A DNA stretch of 64,000 nt from Amycolatopsis mediterranei (GCF_026017845.1 NZ_CP100416.1:7503326-7567325), one strand, 5' to 3'. Positions 7,954 to 17,631 are shown, counted from the stretch's first letter. Numbers and translations are program-made. Notes: generated by a model from the letters alone, not told the origin.

Positions 7954-10220
7954 CGGGTTTCCTCGATTTCGTAACTGATACCGGTGCCGGCGAAGTTTCG
8001 CAGGCGAAGGCTGTTGGACACCACGAGCACGGACGACAGCGACATGGCGGCGCCGGCGATGAGCGGGTTGAGCAGGCCGAGCGCGGCGATCGGGATGGCG
8101 GCGAGGTTGTAGCCGAACGCCCAGGCGAGGTTGCCGCGGATCGTACCGAGGGTGCGGTGCGCCAGGCTCAGCGCGTCCGGCACCACGCGCAGGTCGTCGC
8201 GCACGAGGATCAGGCCGGCGGCACGCAGGGCGATGTCGGTGCCCCTGGCGATCCCCAGGCCGAGGTCGGCGGTCGCCGGCGCCGGGGCGTCGTTGATGCC
8301 GTCGCCGACCATCGCCACCCGGTGGCCACTGGCCCGCAGTTGCTCGATGACCTCGGCCTTCTCCGCAGGCAGGACTCCGGCGCGGACGTCCTCGATGCCG
8401 ACCTCGGCGGCCACCGCCCGCGCGGTCACCTCGTTGTCGCCGGTCAGCAGCACCGTCTTCAGGCCCATCGCGTGCAGCGCCCGGACCGCCTCGGCGGCCG
8501 ACGGCTTGACCTCGTCGCGCACCAGCAACAGCCCGGCCACCTCGCCGTCGCAGGCGACGAGCACGACCGTGACGCCCTCGCTCTCGGCGGCGGCGACGTC
8601 CGCCTCGACCTGGGGCGGAACAGGGACGCCCTCCTCGGTGAGCAGCCGCGCCCGCCCCACGAACACGCGCACGCCGTCGACGGCACCGGCCGCGCCGAGC
8701 CCCGGCAGCGCCCGGAAGTCCGTCACCTCGGGCAGCTCGCCGGAGATCCGGGCGACCACGGCGACGGCGATCGGGTGCTCGGACGCCGCCTCGACCGCCG
8801 CGGCGGCGCGCAGCACCTCCTCGGCGGTCCGCCCGCCCACGGGCCGGACGCCGGTCACGGTCATCCGCCCGCTGGTCACGGTGCCGGTCTTGTCCAGGAC
8901 CACGGTGTCGACGCGGCGGCTGGCCTCCAGCGCGTCCGGGCCCTTGACGAGGATCCCCAGCTGCGCGCCGCGGCCGACGCCGACCATCAACGCCGTCGGC
9001 GTGGCCAGTCCGAGCGCGCACGGACAGGCGATGATCAGCACCGACACCGCCGCGCCGAACCCGGCCCGCACCGGCTGCCCGGCCAGCAGCCAGCCGGTGA
9101 GCGTCACCACGGCGATACCCAGCACGACCGGCACGAACACCGCGCAGATCCGGTCCACGAGCCGCTGCACGTTCGCCTTGCGTTCCTGGGCCCGCTCGGC
9201 CAGCGCGCTCATCTGCGCCAGCTGCGTGTTCGCCCCGACCTCGGTGGCCCGCACGACCAGGCGGCCGCTGCGGTTCACGCTCCCGCCGATCACCCGGCTG
9301 CCGACGGCGACTTCCGCCGGAACGGGCTCACCGGTCACCGCAGCGACATCCACAGTGGACATTCCGAGGACGACCTCGCCGTCCGCCGCGACCTTCTCCC
9401 CCGGTCGCACGACGAACTCGTCACCGCGGGCCAGGTCGGCCACCGGAACCGTGACCTCGGTGCCGTCGCGCAGGACGCGGACGTCCTTGGCCGCCAGCGC
9501 GTCCAGCGCCCGCAGCAGATCGCCCGCACTGCGCCGCGCCCGGGTCTCGAAGTAGCGGCCGGCGAGCAGGAACGTCGTGACCCCGGCGGCGACGTCGAGG
9601 TAGACCGAGTCGGCGCCGGCGGCCGTCGTGCCGAACCCCAGCCAGTACCCGGCCGCACCGGATCCGCCGGTCAGCACCGACCACGTGGACCAGCCGTAGG
9701 AAGCGAACACCCCCAATGACACCAAAGTGTCCATACTGGACGAACCGTGCCGAAGGTTCCGCCACGCCGCCCGGTGGAACGGCGCCGCGGCCCAGAAGAC
9801 GATCGGGGTGGCCAGCGCGAGGCACAGCAGCTCCCACCAGGGGAACCGCAGCGACGGCACCAACGCCGAGGTGATCGACAGGTTCCCCAGCGGCACCGAC
9901 AGCAACATCGCCTGTCCGAGGCGACGCCGCAGATCACGGACCCGTGCGGCGTGCGCGTCCTCCTGGCGGGCGTCGTGCGCGGCGCCCTTGCGGACTTCGG
10001 CGGTGTAGCCGGCCTTCGCGACCGCGCTCGTGAGCACGGCCGGATCAAGGTCGTCCGGGCAGCGGACGGCCGCGCGTTCGGTCGCGAAGTTGACCGTCGC
10101 GCGGACACCGTCGAGCTTGTTGAGGGTGCGTTCCACCCGTGCCGCGCAGGCGGCGCACGTCATACCGCGCACCGCGAGCTCGACGCTCTGCGCGGCGGGT
10201 GTGGTCGTCTCGGAAGACAT
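7950..10220 (-). CDS. copA: Copper-translocating P1B-type ATPase
   Basis: 756-residue complete P-type ATPase. It has an N-terminal HMA domain with GMTCAAC near residue 20, TGEPVP actuator loop, membrane CPC motif (IIACPCALGLATPTALM), phosphorylation site DKTGTVTSG, SEHPIA loop and the hinge GDGINDAP. These are the Cu(I) exporter hallmarks. ATG 10220 has GGAGA 4-5 nt upstream; the frame is open 35 codons further but without family sequence. It is similar in length and layout to the partial ATPase at 1-1523, so the window has two CopA paralogues. A 15-bp direct repeat lies in its leader. Confidence 0.93.
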   Translation of the reverse strand: MSSETTTPAAQSVELAVRGMTCAACAARVERTLNKLDGVRATVNFATERAAVRCPDDLDPAVLTSAVAKAGYTAEVRKGAAHDARQEDAHAARVRDLRRRLGQAMLLSVPLGNLSITSALVPSLRFPWWELLCLALATPIVFWAAAPFHRAAWRNLRHGSSSMDTLVSLGVFASYGWSTWSVLTGGSGAAGYWLGFGTTAAGADSVYLDVAAGVTTFLLAGRYFETRARRSAGDLLRALDALAAKDVRVLRDGTEVTVPVADLARGDEFVVRPGEKVAADGEVVLGMSTVDVAAVTGEPVPAEVAVGSRVIGGSVNRSGRLVVRATEVGANTQLAQMSALAERAQERKANVQRLVDRICAVFVPVVLGIAVVTLTGWLLAGQPVRAGFGAAVSVLIIACPCALGLATPTALMVGVGRGAQLGILVKGPDALEASRRVDTVVLDKTGTVTSGRMTVTGVRPVGGRTAEEVLRAAAAVEAASEHPIAVAVVARISGELPEVTDFRALPGLGAAGAVDGVRVFVGRARLLTEEGVPVPPQVEADVAAAESEGVTVVLVACDGEVAGLLLVRDEVKPSAAEAVRALHAMGLKTVLLTGDNEVTARAVAAEVGIEDVRAGVLPAEKAEVIEQLRASGHRVAMVGDGINDAPAPATADLGLGIARGTDIALRAAGLILVRDDLRVVPDALSLAHRTLGTIRGNLAWAFGYNLAAIPIAALGLLNPLIAGAAMSLSSVLVVSNSLRLRNFAGTGISYEIEETR

Positions 10221-10431
10221 GGGTTCTCCGTGGTCGCTGTCGATGTTCGGTGGCAGCGACAGGGTGTGACCGGCGCCGAGAATACGCAGCGGCTCGCTAC
10301 GGCTCTTCCTCCGGGTTGCCGTCACCTGGTCGGCTGGCCCGGGGAACCATTCCGCGACCCTGTCCGACTACTGGACCGGTGGCAGCGACAGAAGTGCCCT
10401 CCGAGCCGAGGAGAACGACCAGGGCCTGACC

Positions 10432-11034
10432 TCACAGCATCGCCAGCAGCATCACGGAGGTGCCGAGGCCCATCAAGGCGTCGGCGCCCCACCCCGCCGT
10501 GCGCACCGACGGCGGCGCGACCCGCGCGCCGTCGATGACCCGGGCCAGGAACGCGATCCCCGCCAGGCAGAACGCGATCGCCAGCGTCAGCGCGACGATC
10601 ACCACGTCGGCGGGCACTCCCCCGCCGGCCGACGGGAGCGCCATCGCCATGCCCTCCATCCCCGGCATGTCCATGGTCGTCGCCGTGCCGCTGCCCACCA
10701 TGGCGCGGGGCATGGCGAACGCCATCCACACCATCGCCAGCATCATCACCGCGTGATAGCCCGGGTGCCACCGGCTCTCGGGCGCGCCGCCTCGCACCGC
10801 GGCCACGGCGAACCACGCCGCGGCGAACCCGAACAGCACCACCTGCGGCAAGCCGGCCACGCCCATCGTGGCGGGCCACACCATCGCGACCATGGCCACA
10901 CACATCGCCGCGTGCAGCACGTCACCGACTCGGCTGGTCACCGTGCCCTGTCGGAAACAGCGGTAGGCACAGAACGCCCCGGCCGCCACGAACACCGCCG
11001 TCAAGATCCACCGCAAGCCAGTTGCTTCGATCAC
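10432..11034 (-). CDS. DUF5134 membrane protein, Met/His-rich
   Basis: 200 residues with about six membrane helices. Methionine and histidine cluster in the helices and loops, for example HAAMCVAMVAMVW, HPGYHAVMMLAMVW and MDMPGMEGMAM, a pattern common in copper-handling membrane proteins. The GTG at 11034 overlaps the stop of the PepSY gene (GTGA). Location between copA and the PepSY gene suggests a copper role. Family function is uncharacterised; the copper link is inference from composition and context. Confidence 0.75.
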   Translation of the reverse strand: MIEATGLRWILTAVFVAAGAFCAYRCFRQGTVTSRVGDVLHAAMCVAMVAMVWPATMGVAGLPQVVLFGFAAAWFAVAAVRGGAPESRWHPGYHAVMMLAMVWMAFAMPRAMVGSGTATTMDMPGMEGMAMALPSAGGGVPADVVIVALTLAIAFCLAGIAFLARVIDGARVAPPSVRTAGWGADALMGLGTSVMLLAML

Positions 11035-12362
11035 GCCTTCGCCTCCTGATGACGCGCGCCGACGATCAGGTCCACGACCAGGAAAGCCAGCAGCGACAGA
11101 CCGAACACCGGCAGGTAGTAACCCACCACGGCGGTCACCACCAGGAACGGCGCGAGCACCCGGCCCGGAATCCGGCGCCACGCCCCTCGCACCGGCGGAC
11201 GCCCGACGCGCGCCTCACCCCGGGTCGGCCGACGCAGCCACCACATCCGATAACCCCAGAAGATCACCGCGATCAACCCGACCGCCAACCCGGTGAGCAC
11301 GATCTGGTTCGCCACCCCGAACAGCAGCCCCATATGGGCGTCGATCCCCCACCGGGACAGCTTGGCGGCCAACGAGTACCCGGAGAACGGCAGCGTGTCG
11401 GTGAGCCGGCCGGTGGCCGGGTCGACGGCCATCGAGTCGGCCTTCGTCGGCCAGGACCGGCCGACCTGCGCCACGACGTACGCCTTGCCCGGCCCGGACG
11501 GCGGCCGGATCTCCACCGGGTCCGACAGGCCGGCCTGCAGCGTCGTCGCACGCACGGCGTCGATGCCGACGTCGGCGCCCTGGGGAGCGACCGCGGGCAG
11601 CGCGGTCGACACCGACGGCGTCGTCCAGTCCAGCTGTGCGCGCAGCCCACTGATGTTGTCGCCCGCATGCTCCGACCAGGTCAGGCCCGTGGCCGAGAGG
11701 AACAGCAGCCCGGCCGCGATCACCAAGCCGGTCATGCGGTGCCACGACAGCAGCCGTCCCCGCGCGCTCTGCGGCTTCTTCCGCTTCCGGCTCCCGATCC
11801 AGAGCGCGATCCCGGCCAGCACGACCACCCACAGCCAGCTGGCCGCGAGTTCGCTGTACCAGCGGCCGAAATCACCCAGCTGCAGGTTGGCGTGCAGCCC
11901 GTCGATCCAGCTGCGCAACGGCAGCGCCTGGCCCGAGCCGTAGGTCTCCAGCTGCCCGCGGATCTGGCCGGTGTGCGGATCGACGAACACCGTGTGGTGA
12001 AAGCTCGGCTCCAATCCCGGCCGATTGAAGATCACCTGCGTCGAGTCGGTCGCGGCCGGCCCGGGCCGGATCCCGGTGATCGTCCCGTCCGGCACCGCGG
12101 CCTTGGCGACGGCAGTCTGCTGCGCCAGGGGCACGACCCCGGGCGCGGCAGGGACGTGCAGTTCGTGGTCGTAGACGGCCTGCTCGACCTGCGGAGTCCA
12201 GATGTAGGTCAGCCCGGTCAGCGCGGCGACGAGGAGGAACGGGCCGACGAACACCCCGGCGTAGAAGTGCAGCCGCACCAGCAGCGGGCGAACCGCCGCC
12301 CAGGTGAACCGGGGCTCGGGCGGTGCCTCAGCCGTACGCTCTTCGCTCTGGTCGATCGACAT
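11031..12362 (-). CDS. PepSY-associated transmembrane protein
   Basis: 443 residues with the PepSY_TM layout: an N-terminal helix (LVRLHFYAGVFVGPFLLVAALTG), a large external domain, paired central helices (WLWVVVLAGIALWIG and MTGLVIAAGLLFLSATG) and C-terminal helices. Conserved HFYAG, SWHRMTG and DAHMG histidines match the family, which often occurs in iron or copper acquisition and surface reductase systems. ATG 12362 was chosen for AGGAG four bases upstream. It is first in a two-gene unit with the DUF5134 gene. Confidence 0.85.
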   Translation of the reverse strand: MSIDQSEERTAEAPPEPRFTWAAVRPLLVRLHFYAGVFVGPFLLVAALTGLTYIWTPQVEQAVYDHELHVPAAPGVVPLAQQTAVAKAAVPDGTITGIRPGPAATDSTQVIFNRPGLEPSFHHTVFVDPHTGQIRGQLETYGSGQALPLRSWIDGLHANLQLGDFGRWYSELAASWLWVVVLAGIALWIGSRKRKKPQSARGRLLSWHRMTGLVIAAGLLFLSATGLTWSEHAGDNISGLRAQLDWTTPSVSTALPAVAPQGADVGIDAVRATTLQAGLSDPVEIRPPSGPGKAYVVAQVGRSWPTKADSMAVDPATGRLTDTLPFSGYSLAAKLSRWGIDAHMGLLFGVANQIVLTGLAVGLIAVIFWGYRMWWLRRPTRGEARVGRPPVRGAWRRIPGRVLAPFLVVTAVVGYYLPVFGLSLLAFLVVDLIVGARHQEAKA

Positions 12363-12611
12363 CGAGCTCCTTTCGCCTGCCTCGGAGGAATCAGTCGGCT
12401 GCCGGCCGCGCCCAGTTCCCGGCAGTTCGGTGACGCGGCCACCCTGCGCGATTGCAGGTCGCATCGTGTTGCGACGCCGTGACGAACGGGGGACGTCCGG
12501 TCGACGGGTGCGGGACCACAGCGCTGAGCACTCCGCAACTTTCGACGGCCGGGTGAGCGCCCGCTCAGAGTGCGACTCTCACTTCACTCGATCGCCACGA
12601 GCCGGCGGCGA

Positions 12612-13360
12612 GCAGGACCGCACCTGCCGGTCTTCGCGTTGAAGGGCGCGCGTTCTTCGCCCTCGTCACCGGCATCCTCGCCCTGATGTCCGGGCTGTTC
12701 CAGATCAACCCGGTGTGGAAGTTCGGGCCCTGCGACCCGTCCAAGGTCTCCGCCGGCTCCCAGCCCGACTGGCACTTGGGCTTCGCCGACGGCCTCCTGC
12801 GCGTGTACCCGCCGTGGGAACCGTTCCCCGGCAACCACACATTCCCCAGCCCCTTCTTCGCCGGCGTCCTCGGCATGACCGTGCTCTTCACCGCCCTGTT
12901 CGCCTGCCCCTGGATCGAACGCCGCCTCTCCGGCGACACCGCCCACCACAACCTCGGCCAACGCCCCCGCGACGTTCCCGTCCGCACCAGGATCGGCATG
13001 ATGGCGCTCGCCCTCTACGGCGTGCTGGCGCTGTCGTCGTTCAACGACATCATCGCGCTGCAGTTCGACATCTCGCTCAACGCCACCACCTGGGCCGGGC
13101 GCATCGGGCTGCTGCTCGCCCCGCCCGTCGCCTACCTGATCACCTACCGCGTCTGCCTCGCCCTGCAGCGGTCGGACCGCGAGGTGCTCGACCACGGCAT
13201 CGAAACCGGGATCATCACCCGGTCTCCGGCCGGCACCTACCTCGAGATCCACCAGCCGCTCGACGGTAAGGCGCGCACCTACCAAGGCGCACCGGTGCCG
13301 ACGAAACCGAACAAGCTCGGCGCCGCCGGGCACGCCGGCGGCCGCAGCCTCACCGTCGGC
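12612..13360 (+). pseudogene. qcrB: qcrB remnant: C-terminal part of actinobacterial cytochrome b
   Basis: Sequence such as SGLFQINPVWKFGP, VSAGSQPDWH, RPRDVPVRTRIG, FDISLNATTWAGRIG, ALQRSDREVLDHGIETGII and YQGAPVPTKPNKLGAAG matches the C-terminal 40 percent of QcrB, the cytochrome b of the bc1-aa3 supercomplex. The N-terminal half with the haem-ligating histidines is missing. The match begins abruptly near 12612 in one frame (LPVFALKGA) and continues after about 12652 in another (FFALVTG), so there is a frameshift. There is no qcrA or qcrC beside it. The end decays after about 13360. It is a gene fragment, not a working subunit. Confidence 0.85.
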
Positions 13361-13740
13361 TTCGAACCGGCGGACCCGCCACTGGGTGGACCTGCGCCGC
13401 ACGCCACCAGCGTCAGGTGCCGTTCATCCTCCTCCCGCCGCAGCCCGGCACGGCGACGACGACCTGATCATCGACGACCTCGGCACCCTGGGCCGGAACA
13501 CGGCACGGCGGACCAGCCTGGCGGCCGGCATCCCGTTCGGCTGAGCCTCCGGCGCCGGCGGTACGAACACACCCGTTCGGGGGTACCGTTGAAGGCGCGT
13601 GAGGTTGAGCCCGAGCCCTGCGTGAGCCCCTCCGCTCGCTTTCGGATCCAGGATCGATGCGGTGGCGAGTTCACCTCCGCGTCCACTGCGCAGGCTCGCT
13701 TGTCGCCCGTGTCGCCCGCTTCCCCCGGGAGACGATCGCC
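13361..13740. other. Intergenic region after the qcrB remnant
   Basis: No convincing gene. A short plus-strand stretch (about 13455-13544) reads like the end of a protein (DDLIIDDLGTLGRN) before a stop and could be further debris. A GGGTAC hexamer at 13581-13586 points at the STAS-GAF-ANTAR gene but lacks a clear -35 box. Confidence 0.4.
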
Positions 13741-14985
13741 ATGCCGCAACCACCGTCCGTCCACGTTCACCCGTCCGCCCCGATCCTGCGGGTGCTGCGG
13801 ACTTGCCGACGAAACGACTTGCTGGTCATCACCGCCGACGGCGAAATCGACCTCGCCAGCGCTGGGCTGCTGCGCCGCGCGCTGTGGCAGGACCTGCCTC
13901 GGCACACCGTCCTGGACCTCAGCGGCGTGTCCTTCATGGCCGCGGCCGGACTACGGGTTCTCGAAGAAGCGGCCGAGCGAGCACACCTGGAGCGCCGGAA
14001 GGTCGCCGTCGTGGCCCGGACGCACCCGGCGGCACGCGTCCTGCGGCTGGCCGGGTTCGACCGGATGCCGATCTACCCCCGGCTGGCGGACGCGGTCCGC
14101 GAACTGCCGGCCTGGCCGACCGCGGGACCGCTCCTCTGGCGTTCCGCCGATGAACGTGGGAAGTTGGCTCCACGAGGGGTGGATCAAGGTTCCGCGGAGG
14201 GCGTGACGATGCACGACCGGGCGCACGACGTTTCCGCGGCCCTGCTCGAGCTGACGGAGTCGTTGCGGGCCGGCGAGTCCCGCGATGAGACCCTGGCGCG
14301 GATGGCCGCCCGGGCGGTGGCGTTGCTGCCTGGTGCCGACGCCGCGAGCGTGACGTTGTTCGACGGAGGCGTGCCACGCACCGTCGCCGCGACCGAGGAG
14401 AGCGTGCTCGTCCTCGACAAGGCCCAGTACTCCCTCGATGACGGCCCCTGCCTCGAAGCGACGCGCACCGAGACGGTCGTCCGCACCGACACGGCACTGG
14501 CCCACCGGAGATGGCCCGCGTTCGGTGAGGCCGCGGCCGGGGCCGGTGTCGAAACCATGCTGTCCTGTCCGTTGTTCGTCGGCGTCGACGACGCGGTGAC
14601 CGGAGATGCGGCCCGCCAGCACCACCTGTCGGGTGCGCTGAACGTGTGGAGCCGGCAGCAGAGCGTCTTCGATCCGATGGACGCCGCGCTGATCGCGTTG
14701 TTCACCAGCGCGATGTCCGGGGTCATCCTGACCGCGGCCCGGTGGGGCCACGCCCAGCGCCAAGCCCGGCAGCTGCGTACCGCTCTGGAGTCCCGCGACG
14801 CGATCGCCACGGCCAAGGGCATCGTGATGGCCCGCCGCGGGCTGACCGCCGACGAGGCCTTCGCCTGGCTCACCGAGCTCTCCCAGCGGACGAACCGCAA
14901 GGTCCGCGACATCGCCACGATCATCCTGGCCCAGCCCGCGATCGTCGAACCGGCCCAGCGCGGAAGCACGGCGGGCTCGTACTGA
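13741..14985 (+). CDS. STAS-GAF-ANTAR fusion regulator
   Basis: 414 residues. Residues 1-125 form a STAS (anti-anti-sigma-like) domain: ITADGEIDLASAGLL, then HTVLDLSGVSFMAAAGLRVL with the Ser/Ala region expected at the phosphorylation loop. After a linker comes a GAF domain (about 165-320; SVTLFDGG, YSLDDGPCLEA, LSCPLF) and an ANTAR RNA-binding domain (about 335-400; AIATAKGIVMARRGLTADEAFAWL). ATG 13741 has GGGAG 9 nt upstream. A second possible start lies in frame at 14209 with its own GGAGGG site, so a separate GAF-ANTAR protein could also be made. ANTAR domains bind paired hexaloop hairpins in RNA to prevent termination (established for the family). Confidence 0.85.
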   Translation: MPQPPSVHVHPSAPILRVLRTCRRNDLLVITADGEIDLASAGLLRRALWQDLPRHTVLDLSGVSFMAAAGLRVLEEAAERAHLERRKVAVVARTHPAARVLRLAGFDRMPIYPRLADAVRELPAWPTAGPLLWRSADERGKLAPRGVDQGSAEGVTMHDRAHDVSAALLELTESLRAGESRDETLARMAARAVALLPGADAASVTLFDGGVPRTVAATEESVLVLDKAQYSLDDGPCLEATRTETVVRTDTALAHRRWPAFGEAAAGAGVETMLSCPLFVGVDDAVTGDAARQHHLSGALNVWSRQQSVFDPMDAALIALFTSAMSGVILTAARWGHAQRQARQLRTALESRDAIATAKGIVMARRGLTADEAFAWLTELSQRTNRKVRDIATIILAQPAIVEPAQRGSTAGSY

Positions 14986-15273
14986 CCGCCTGATCCATGG
15001 GGCTCGGCTCGTCCAGATCGGCCCGGAGCACCTGCAGCTCACGCCCGCGCTGAACCCGAGCGGGCCGGCGGCTGCCGAAACCGCGGTGACCGCACGAACC
15101 GGAGTTCGGCGCACGGCCACTGCGCCGGGCGATCCAGCGGCACGTCGACAACCGGCTCTCGAGCCTGCCGCTCGGCGGGGAGCTCCTCCCGCGCGGCTCC
15201 GTCCGCGTTGGACGTGGCCCCGGCGGGCCGGCGTTCGACGTCGCCGTTTCCGCGGGTGAACCGGTGTGCGCTC

Positions 15274-16011
15274 TCATCGTGGCTCCGGGTCGGCAACCTC
15301 GGCCGGCTGGAGCTGCCTGGTCACGATGTCGGAGGCGACGTCGAGCAGGGACCGGCCGCACGCGAACGCGTAAGCCCGGATCCGGGCCAGGGCCGCTGCG
15401 GGCGGCAGATCCAGCACGGCCATCACCATTCCGGTGGCCTGGGACACCTGCCGGTACCGCATTCCCGAACCCGACATCCTCGACCCGTCCCCGTCGAGCC
15501 AGCGGCCGGCGTTCGCCGACAGGCCGGACAACGCGAGCGCCGCGAGGTCGGCCAGCCGCCCGGCCGTGACCAGATCGCCGTTGCTCAGCGAGCCGGGCGT
15601 ACCTCGGTAGGCGTCCAGGGTCGCGACCGCGATCCCTCCAAGGTGGACGGGAAAGCTGAACAAAGCCGCCACCGGGTGCGTTGCGGCTTCGACGGCGAAG
15701 ATCGGCCAGGCCGGCGCGAAATCGGCGCCGAGGTCGGGCACGAGCACCGCGTCGCCACTGGTGTACGCCTCGAAACCGGGGCCTTCGCCCAGCGCGAACT
15801 GCAGATCCGCCAGGGCTGTGCTGACCACGTCGGTGGCATGCACCAGCTCGCGCTGGCCCGCGTGGGCCATGACGGCGATCGCGGCGCCGTCCAGCGACAA
15901 CAGCCGCACGCACTCCCGGCACACGCGGCCGAGCAGGTCGATCCCGCCGTCGGCAGCATTCCGGCCCAACGCGGCCAGCACGCTCGTGTGCAGTCCCTCG
16001 AGCTCGGTCAT
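15274..16011 (-). CDS. GAF-ANTAR regulator
   Basis: 245 residues. The GAF domain spans about residues 15-155 (GAAIAVMA, FALGEGPGFEAYTSG, ALFSFPVHLGG). The ANTAR domain spans about 175-230 (YRQVSQATGMVMAVLDLPPAAALARIRAYAFACGRSLLDVASDIV). It lies head to tail on the minus strand with other ANTAR genes. The start is uncertain: ATG 16011 is used; a GTG one codon earlier and an open frame further upstream are alternatives, and no strong ribosome site is visible. Confidence 0.83.
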   Translation of the reverse strand: MTELEGLHTSVLAALGRNAADGGIDLLGRVCRECVRLLSLDGAAIAVMAHAGQRELVHATDVVSTALADLQFALGEGPGFEAYTSGDAVLVPDLGADFAPAWPIFAVEAATHPVAALFSFPVHLGGIAVATLDAYRGTPGSLSNGDLVTAGRLADLAALALSGLSANAGRWLDGDGSRMSGSGMRYRQVSQATGMVMAVLDLPPAAALARIRAYAFACGRSLLDVASDIVTRQLQPAEVADPEPR

Positions 16012-16601
16012 CACCGACCACCGCGAATCGGTCCATTCCGGCGGGAACACGAACGGCTGAACGACGAATTGACCGTCAAATGCGCAATGATCGGGAGGTC
16101 CCTTCAAGAAAGCCCGGCGCGCCTCCCGAGGTCCGGCGGTGCAGGTGCCGGGCACGCGGAACTGTGCCGCGTGCGGAAGCTTGCAGCCGGGCGCTTCGAC
16201 GGTGAGCTGGAGGAATCCACGCGGCCTGAGTTCGGGTCTGTCAGGCTTCGGCGACGTGCCTCGGGCTGGGTGCCTTCGGGTTGCCGGGGGCGACGTGGAT
16301 CGCGCTAAAGAGGCCTGGCGGCTGCGGAAGTCACGATGGTCGTGTGCGGGTCCGACGTCATGTCGGTGCTCCCGTTCTCGACCTCTGACACCGGCCGAAC
16401 TGGGTCGTCCGGGAACGACGTGGGTTTGACCACTCACGTGCGAGGTGCCCACGGACTACGCCCACCGTACCCCACCAAGACCGCAGAGCCCGTCTGGCGG
16501 GCATTCTCCGCGGCTCGTCCGCGCTTCCGGTGCCGCCCCGCCCGGCGCGAACCGGAGACCCGGTGTGGCGTTCGACCGCCACGGAGAGGACCGTGGGAGA
16601 C
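16012..16601. other. 590-bp region without a supported gene
   Basis: Separates the divergent genes at 16011 (minus) and 16602 (plus). Nothing protein-like was found in six frames beyond low-complexity Arg/Pro shadows. A GGGTAC hexamer reads on the minus strand near 16470 but lacks a good -35 box. Promoters for both flanking genes must lie here. Confidence 0.5.
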
Positions 16602-16862
16602 ATGACCCGACCGGATCCTGATACCGGCTCGCTCGCCGCGGCGGGCCGTCGCCTGCTGGATTCGCTCGCGAGACGGGTCGCGGTCGACGAAGCGGTCGGC
16701 GTCCTGCAGGGCTGGCAAGGCTGCGACGCCGCGCAAGCCCGCGGCGAGCTCACCGAGGACGCCGGTGACGTCGGGCTCGGCGCAGAAGCGGCGCGGGTCG
16801 CAGCGGCTGTCGATGCCCAAGCCGACGGAACGGCCGACCCCGACTACGGCGGCTGGACCTGA
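16602..16862 (+). CDS. Small ANTAR-domain-like protein
   Basis: 86 residues. The middle (LARRVAVDEAVGVLQGWQGCDAAQARGELTE) has the spacing of an ANTAR domain: the first helix with the V-D-x-A-x-G-x-L pattern, then the cysteine- and alanine-rich second helix, and a third helix ending in VAAAVDA. There is no GAF or other sensor domain. The start is ATG 16602 (GGGAG just upstream) or GTG 16593 (GGAGAG upstream). It converges on the GAF-ANTAR gene at 16869 with a 6-bp gap. Several usual ANTAR positions are changed, so it may be degenerate. Confidence 0.6.
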   Translation: MTRPDPDTGSLAAAGRRLLDSLARRVAVDEAVGVLQGWQGCDAAQARGELTEDAGDVGLGAEAARVAAAVDAQADGTADPDYGGWT

Positions 16863-16868
16863 CCCTCG

Positions 16869-17612
16869 TCACCCGGTCAGGTCGGCCGGCGCGAGGGTGC
16901 CCTCGGTGACCGCGCGGGTCACCTCCCTCAGCACGAGGCCGTGCTCGGCGGCGTAGCCGGTCACCAGGGCGCGGGCCGCGGCGGGGACGATGCCCAGGGT
17001 GCCGGCGACCAGGCCGACGGCGTGGTCGAGCTGGACCCGGTCGTTCAGAGCCGTGACCGTGGCCTCGACCAGCCGGTCCGCGCGGCGCTCGCCACGTTCC
17101 TGGACCAGGGCGAGCACCGCCAGGTCCGACACCACCTGCGCCAGGTCCAGCTGCCACTGCGGCGCCGTGAACGCGGTGTCGTAGAGCAGGTTGAACCCGC
17201 CGACAGCGGTTCCGTCCAACCGCAGCGGGACCGCGACCACCGAGTGATACCCGGCCTCCAGGGCGGCCGGCACGAACTCCGGCCACCGGTCCCGCTCAGC
17301 CGCCAAATCCGATGCGGTGATCACGGCGGCCGCCGCGATGCAGTCGACGCACGGCCCCTGGTCGATGTGGGTCTGCAGCAACTCGACGAACCGGGCCGTC
17401 TCGTCCGAGGCCGCCACCACCTCCAGACCGCGGACACCGGTCAGCATCACGCCGGTGGCGGTCGCGCCCAGCAGTCCGGTGCCGACCTCGGTGATCAGGC
17501 GCAGCACGGTGGCGTTGTCCGGGCTGCCGACCAGGCGCGAAGTGATGGTGACCAGCGCACTGGCCAGCTCGGGTGGGGCCGTGCCGGACTCCCCGTCAAG
17601 GCGGTTGTTCAT
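16869..17612 (-). CDS. GAF-ANTAR regulator
   Basis: 247 residues. The GAF domain lies at about 20-165 (TATGVMLTG, HIDQGPCVDCIAA, YHSVVAVPLRLDG, GGFNLLYD). The C-terminal ANTAR domain lies at about 180-240 (VQLDHAVGLVAGTLGIVPAAARALVTGYAAEHGLVLREV). The GAF pocket carries a Cys pair (PCVDC). ATG 17612 has AGGAGG four bases upstream. It follows the 17632-18348 gene by 19 bp on the same strand, so the two are probably cotranscribed. Confidence 0.87.
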   Translation of the reverse strand: MNNRLDGESGTAPPELASALVTITSRLVGSPDNATVLRLITEVGTGLLGATATGVMLTGVRGLEVVAASDETARFVELLQTHIDQGPCVDCIAAAAVITASDLAAERDRWPEFVPAALEAGYHSVVAVPLRLDGTAVGGFNLLYDTAFTAPQWQLDLAQVVSDLAVLALVQERGERRADRLVEATVTALNDRVQLDHAVGLVAGTLGIVPAAARALVTGYAAEHGLVLREVTRAVTEGTLAPADLTG

Positions 17613-17631
17613 GGTGCCTCCTGCAGAGGGG

